The translations under genes and the position numbers were made by a program. Below are positions 5,868 to 9,538 of a stretch of 9,538 bases of DNA, one piece after another. Numbering within the stretch: the first letter of the stretch is position 1; every line of letters begins with the position of its first letter. Under the pieces are notes generated by a model. The model was given only the letters and a program-made list of their open reading frames with translations, had not been told where the DNA came from and did not search any database. Source of the DNA: Patescibacteria group bacterium (GTDB lineage Bacteria; Patescibacteriota; Gracilibacteria; UBA1369; PNNO01); NCBI GenBank assembly GCA_024275695.1, contig JAJRYP010000101.1, positions 1-9,538 of the forward strand, written 5' to 3'.

Positions 5868-8414
5868 ATGAGTTTCGAAAATGTATATAAAGCAGTGGAG
5901 AAAGGAATCGAAATACTTGCGAAATGGTTGGATGAAGCCGCTAAAGAAAAGGCCGAGACTGTTAGAGAAGGGAAGAGAGCTGTTGTTAAAGCGCGTATGC
6001 GCAGAAAACTCTCAATGCTTGAGAGAGAGTTTAGACGTACAAAGTTTAATTACGGTAGTGAATCAAGCAAACAAATTTTGGCTGCAAATCTCGGCATGAA
6101 TGTTGATAAGCCGGTTTCAGACGTGGATTTGAATAGAAGAATCAGGCTTATTTCATTAAAAAGTCTTTTAGCCAGGGATGTTCAAGTGCCGGGGACTTTA
6201 ATTGGTGCATTTGCGCAAAAAGTAGAAAAAATTGATGGAAAAAACACAATGAAACAAATGGAATACGCAGGACTTTTGACTCTAAAAGAAGGGGATACCT
6301 TATTTTTTGATTTAACAAGAAACTGGGGAGTTTATAAGAATGTTGGTTTGCATAAATTTTTTGAATACAGGCCTGATATATTCCAGGTATATGTTAGAAA
6401 TATTTATCGGGGCGGATCCGGTTTGGCGCAAAGAGATTCAAAAAATGGAAAATTTTATTATGTACGTCCGGATGGTTCGAAAGGTGCTTATGCGGCGATT
6501 TTTAAATGTTATGTTGAAATTGTTAAAACAATGACTCCAAAGGATCAACTCGCGGCATCCAAAGAAATGGTTGCCGCAACCAAGAAGAAAAAAGAGCGGA
6601 AACGTTTAAGACAAACCGCGACAGAAGCTCCGGAAGCTTACAGAGCAACTCCGGAAAAACAAAAAGAGTTTGAACAAAGGTTAAAAGAAATTATGGAAAT
6701 CAATGATCGCGCACAACTAATTGCGCTTGCAAAAAAATATAGAGAAAGTGCAAGCGATTCCGAGCCTATTGTTGTGTATCCGAATAAATATACCGCATAC
6801 GGAGAACCTTTGAAGGCCATAAGAAACACTCTTTTGGTTTATGCATGTTTTGAACAAAGCATAAGAATTTTAAATGAACGCAATGGTACTAATTTTAAGG
6901 TATATGTGATGAGTGCGCTTAGAACGATTGCAAAACAAAAAGAACTGAGAAAAAAAACGGAAGATGTATATATAAAAGCAGTAACAACTGAATATAAGAA
7001 AAAATATATCAAGAAAGGAATGGATGAAACAGCTATTAAAAAAGAATTAGCTAAAGCGGAGGTTCAAAAAGCAATCAAAAAGGAGGCTGTAAGAAGAGCG
7101 AAATACATTGCCGCAAAAGCTACAAAATCTCATCATTTAACAGGCGGAGCATTGGATATATCCGTAACTGAAGAATATTGGGTGACAATCAAAGGAAAGA
7201 GAATAAAAAGAAGAAGAAATCTAACAAATTATACTTTTAAGATAGACTATAAAAGAAACCAAACTCCGGGCCTTTTCAAAAAAGCTATTTTGGGTGATAA
7301 AACCGCATATGCTCAGTTAAATAAACATAATAAGAGATCAGTCAGGGCGGCCATTTATTTGTATGAAAAAACCGGCATGAGAGATATTTATACTTCATCA
7401 ACGGAAATTTCAAGTGAACTTTGGCATAAAAATATTGGAAAAGGAGTTTACAGAGCTCCCGAACTTGTTACGAAAAGAGGTCAAAGAAGAACTCCGCATC
7501 GTCCGGAACTTGAAGAAAAGGTCCCCGAGGAATGGCCGCCATCTTTACTTGCCAAATCAATCGATATTCCGAGTTATCGTTTATATTGCACTTTAATTAG
7601 GCCTAAACAAAAACCGAAAGCAGGGCAAAAAGTTGTTATCATGCCTTTGTTTACAGGTAAATTTAGATCAAATCAATATACAAGCTTTAGGGAAAAACGA
7701 GGAATGATGAAACCACCGGCACATATTGCGGAATTAGTGGCGAAAAAATATTTACTCGATAAAGATAAAAAGGAGATATTGGCATGGCAAAAGGAAATGG
7801 CTAGAAAAGGGACATATATAGTGATAGCTTATTTATCGGAGATTCATACGGATAAAAAGAATTCCGGAAGTATGTGGTATCACGATTTCCAACGTAGATA
7901 TTTGGGACGAAACAAAAGTGAAAAACGGTCGGTAGTTTACAAGCGAGTTGCTGCGATATTTAGCACTATCAGGGATAATGTCGCACGGGAGGTCGGGAAA
8001 GAGCCTGAAAACGGATTATTCATTCTTGGAACCAGTATGGGCGGGCTACCGATTAAAAGAATTACAGATTATATCAGACAAGGAAAGCTTGATCTTAAAC
8101 TGGATGGAATCTTCTCGTCGGACAGTACTTATTGGCTTGTATATAATACTTGCAAGCTTGTTAAAGAGAGAGGAATTCCATGGCTTGTAAGCTATAGAAG
8201 AGGAACAAGTACCGAAAAACAAGCTAAAGTAGTTATTAGATACTTTAAGCTTAAAAAACGTAAATATCCAAACGGACACGGATGGATATATGTTAATTCG
8301 AAGTATCCGCATGTTATTGTCCGTGAAACCACCGCTTCTAGCGTAACTCACGGAAGACATCCGAGTTATTTCCTCCCGGAAGCATGGGAAAATACGACAA
8401 ATAATCGTACTTAG
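5868..8414 (+). CDS. M15-type DD-peptidase domain fused to an alpha/beta-hydrolase-like domain, 848 aa
   Basis: This is probably a two-enzyme protein aimed at cell-wall material. Residues 1-50 form a charged helix (MSFENVYKAVEKGIEILAKW). Residues about 60-220 form an unrecognised globular region. Residues about 225-300 are a Lys/Arg-rich helical linker (KKKKERKRLR at 239-248). The M15 (VanY/DacB-like) peptidase signature then appears: Arg352 in SALRT, zinc ligands His423 and Asp430 in SHHLTGGALD (SxHxxGxAxD), and Glu517/His520 in ELWH. The Arg-to-His spacing is enlarged by a basic insertion at about 355-418. After a Pro-rich linker (about 540-560), residues 585-840 show alternating strands and helices with the nucleophile elbow GTSMGG (Ser723), candidate acids Asp746 or Asp752, and His828 or His831. 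No signal peptide or membrane segment is visible, and the protein is strongly basic. The gene is monocistronic behind its own promoter and stops one base before the convergent rpsA-like gene. The M15 call is good; the hydrolase call is moderate; substrate and export route are unknown. Confidence 0.8.
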   Translation: MSFENVYKAVEKGIEILAKWLDEAAKEKAETVREGKRAVVKARMRRKLSMLEREFRRTKFNYGSESSKQILAANLGMNVDKPVSDVDLNRRIRLISLKSLLARDVQVPGTLIGAFAQKVEKIDGKNTMKQMEYAGLLTLKEGDTLFFDLTRNWGVYKNVGLHKFFEYRPDIFQVYVRNIYRGGSGLAQRDSKNGKFYYVRPDGSKGAYAAIFKCYVEIVKTMTPKDQLAASKEMVAATKKKKERKRLRQTATEAPEAYRATPEKQKEFEQRLKEIMEINDRAQLIALAKKYRESASDSEPIVVYPNKYTAYGEPLKAIRNTLLVYACFEQSIRILNERNGTNFKVYVMSALRTIAKQKELRKKTEDVYIKAVTTEYKKKYIKKGMDETAIKKELAKAEVQKAIKKEAVRRAKYIAAKATKSHHLTGGALDISVTEEYWVTIKGKRIKRRRNLTNYTFKIDYKRNQTPGLFKKAILGDKTAYAQLNKHNKRSVRAAIYLYEKTGMRDIYTSSTEISSELWHKNIGKGVYRAPELVTKRGQRRTPHRPELEEKVPEEWPPSLLAKSIDIPSYRLYCTLIRPKQKPKAGQKVVIMPLFTGKFRSNQYTSFREKRGMMKPPAHIAELVAKKYLLDKDKKEILAWQKEMARKGTYIVIAYLSEIHTDKKNSGSMWYHDFQRRYLGRNKSEKRSVVYKRVAAIFSTIRDNVAREVGKEPENGLFILGTSMGGLPIKRITDYIRQGKLDLKLDGIFSSDSTYWLVYNTCKLVKERGIPWLVSYRRGTSTEKQAKVVIRYFKLKKRKYPNGHGWIYVNSKYPHVIVRETTASSVTHGRHPSYFLPEAWENTTNNRT

Positions 8415-8415
8415 A

Positions 8416-9538
8416 CTATTTCTTTTCTTTTTCTTCTTTGTCCGAATCGGCTTTTTCTAAAGCATCGGTATCTTCCTTCTTCTCCGTTTTTGCAGTTAAA
8501 GCTTTAATACTAAGTCCGATACGATGTTCCTTTGGATCTACGGTAATAATCTTTGCTTTAACCTTTTCTCCTATCTTTAATACCGCACCGGCATCTTCAA
8601 CAGGTTCATCGGTAATTTCAGACAGGTGGATCAGTCCGTTAATTTCATCGTTTAGCTTCATAAAAGCACCGAATTGAGTAATTTTATTAATTTCTCCTTC
8701 AACCGTTTTGCCTACCTTAAATGTTTTTGCCGCTTCTACCCAAGGATCCGGAACAAGTCGTTTCATACTTAACGAAATTTTTTCACCTTCCATGCCAATA
8801 ACAAGAACTTCAACTTCATCATTGATTTTTCCATACTCGGAAGGATCTTTCACGTGTCCCCAAGCGATTTCCGAAATATGCACGAGTCCTTCAAGGCCAT
8901 CAAAAGCAACGAAAATACCGAACTTCACAATTCCGCTAATTTTTCCTTTAACTTTTTGTCCTACCTTAAGTTTTCCAAGCGCTGTTTTTCTTTGTTCATG
9001 CATCGCGGCCTTTTCGGATAAGATCAATTTTCCATTTTCATGATCAACATTAATAACCTTTACGTTGAATGTTTGACCGATTAATTCCTGTAACCGTTTT
9101 AAAATAAGATTTGAATCGGCACCGTTTACACGTGGATAGTGCATTGGAGCAAGTTGTGAAACGGGAATAAATCCTTTAATACCATCGACCTCCAGAAGAA
9201 GCCCACCTTTATTGGCTTCGTTAGCCGTAGCCTGAATAACTTCATCGTTTTCATGTGCTTCAACAAATTTACGCCAGCTTTTTTCTTGGCTGGCCTTTCT
9301 TAGAGAAAGCACGACAAGTCCGTCGGCATTTTCCGGATCAATAATATATGCTGAAATTTTATCTCCAACTTTGAGCTCATCGGCTGTTCCTCCACTATCA
9401 TGTACTTCTTTTCCCGCAATAATTCCGGTATGAATACCGCCCAGATCCACAAGAATTTTGTTTTTTGCGATATCGGTAATGATTCCTTCAATCATTGTTC
9501 CGGGCTGAGGATAAACAATAGATGGTGAATCTTGCAGA
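8416..9538 (-). CDS. rpsA: 30S ribosomal protein S1, four S1 domains (5' end outside window)
   Basis: S1 binds mRNA leaders and helps the 30S subunit load unstructured or Shine-Dalgarno-poor messages. The frame is open to the window edge, giving 373 visible residues. The Met at 9495 is internal: the sequence before it, ending YPQPGT, completes the usual PGTxxEG opening of an S1 domain, so the true start lies beyond 9538. In visible numbering there are four OB-fold S1 repeats at about 12-81, 98-177, 190-259 and 274-345. The third and fourth are the most canonical (FGIFVAFDGLEGLVHISEI and FGAFMKLNDEINGLIHLSEI). A Lys/Glu/Asp-rich tail occupies 347-373. Four repeats instead of the six of E. coli is common in many phyla. 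The gene is convergent with the M15/hydrolase gene, with one base between the stops and no obvious terminator. Few residues are likely missing at the N-terminus. Confidence 0.92.
   Translation of the reverse strand, partial: LQDSPSIVYPQPGTMIEGIITDIAKNKILVDLGGIHTGIIAGKEVHDSGGTADELKVGDKISAYIIDPENADGLVVLSLRKASQEKSWRKFVEAHENDEVIQATANEANKGGLLLEVDGIKGFIPVSQLAPMHYPRVNGADSNLILKRLQELIGQTFNVKVINVDHENGKLILSEKAAMHEQRKTALGKLKVGQKVKGKISGIVKFGIFVAFDGLEGLVHISEIAWGHVKDPSEYGKINDEVEVLVIGMEGEKISLSMKRLVPDPWVEAAKTFKVGKTVEGEINKITQFGAFMKLNDEINGLIHLSEITDEPVEDAGAVLKIGEKVKAKIITVDPKEHRIGLSIKALTAKTEKKEDTDALEKADSDKEEKEKK

Noticed and set aside
8046..8360. 104-codon open frame antisense to the end of the M15/hydrolase gene.
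   Set aside because: It is a shadow of a long coding region with clear motifs on the other strand, and has no promoter or recognisable features.
8416..9495. ATG at 9495 as the start of the S1 gene.
   Set aside because: The same frame continues to the window end and encodes the conserved start of the first S1 domain, so this Met is internal.
1..9538. CRISPR arrays, insertion sequences, tRNA genes and attachment sites.
   Set aside because: No regularly spaced repeats, transposase-like frames with terminal repeats, or cloverleaf sequences were seen on either strand.

Overview
The window looks like a piece of a bacterial chromosome with standard genetic code, modest G+C and densely packed genes. 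The gene set (IF-2, a four-repeat ribosomal protein S1, RmuC, and a UvrD-type helicase fused to an iron-sulfur nuclease), the A/T-rich leaders without Shine-Dalgarno sequences and the many lysine-rich proteins fit a Candidate Phyla Radiation (Patescibacteria) genome, perhaps near Peregrinibacteria. This placement is an inference from style and not from a marker I can compare.

Layout, left to right. Bases 1-683 (minus) hold the 5' part of infB, cut off just after its P-loop. It is divergent from a small acidic protein of unknown function (822-1280, plus), with candidate promoters back to back between them. This protein converges on rmuC (1277-2359, minus) and their stop codons share the four bases TTAA. 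rmuC is interrupted by one in-frame TAA, with the reading frame otherwise intact on both sides.

The roughly 550-base gap between rmuC and the helicase gene is not empty. A near-consensus plus-strand promoter (TTGATT, 17 bases, TGTTATAAT) starts a G+C-richer stretch of about 450 bases that folds into many hairpins and ends in a T7 run. The G-U wobbles in five helices are valid only if the plus strand is transcribed. I read this as a large structured non-coding RNA that I cannot assign to a known family. It is the best candidate here for an undescribed element.

Next is a helicase-nuclease (2907-5744, minus) with all SF1A motifs and a C-terminal PD-(D/E)XK domain carrying a four-cysteine Fe-S signature. 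Divergent from it, behind another strong promoter, is an 848-residue basic protein (5868-8414, plus) that combines an M15-type DD-peptidase zinc site with a C-terminal alpha/beta-hydrolase-like domain, probably a cell-wall-directed enzyme. It ends one base from the convergent rpsA-like gene (8416 to the window end, minus), whose start lies outside the window.

Two themes are present: translation (infB, rpsA) at the two edges, and DNA recombination/repair (rmuC, helicase-nuclease) in the centre, with the structured RNA between the two repair genes and antisense to their direction of transcription.
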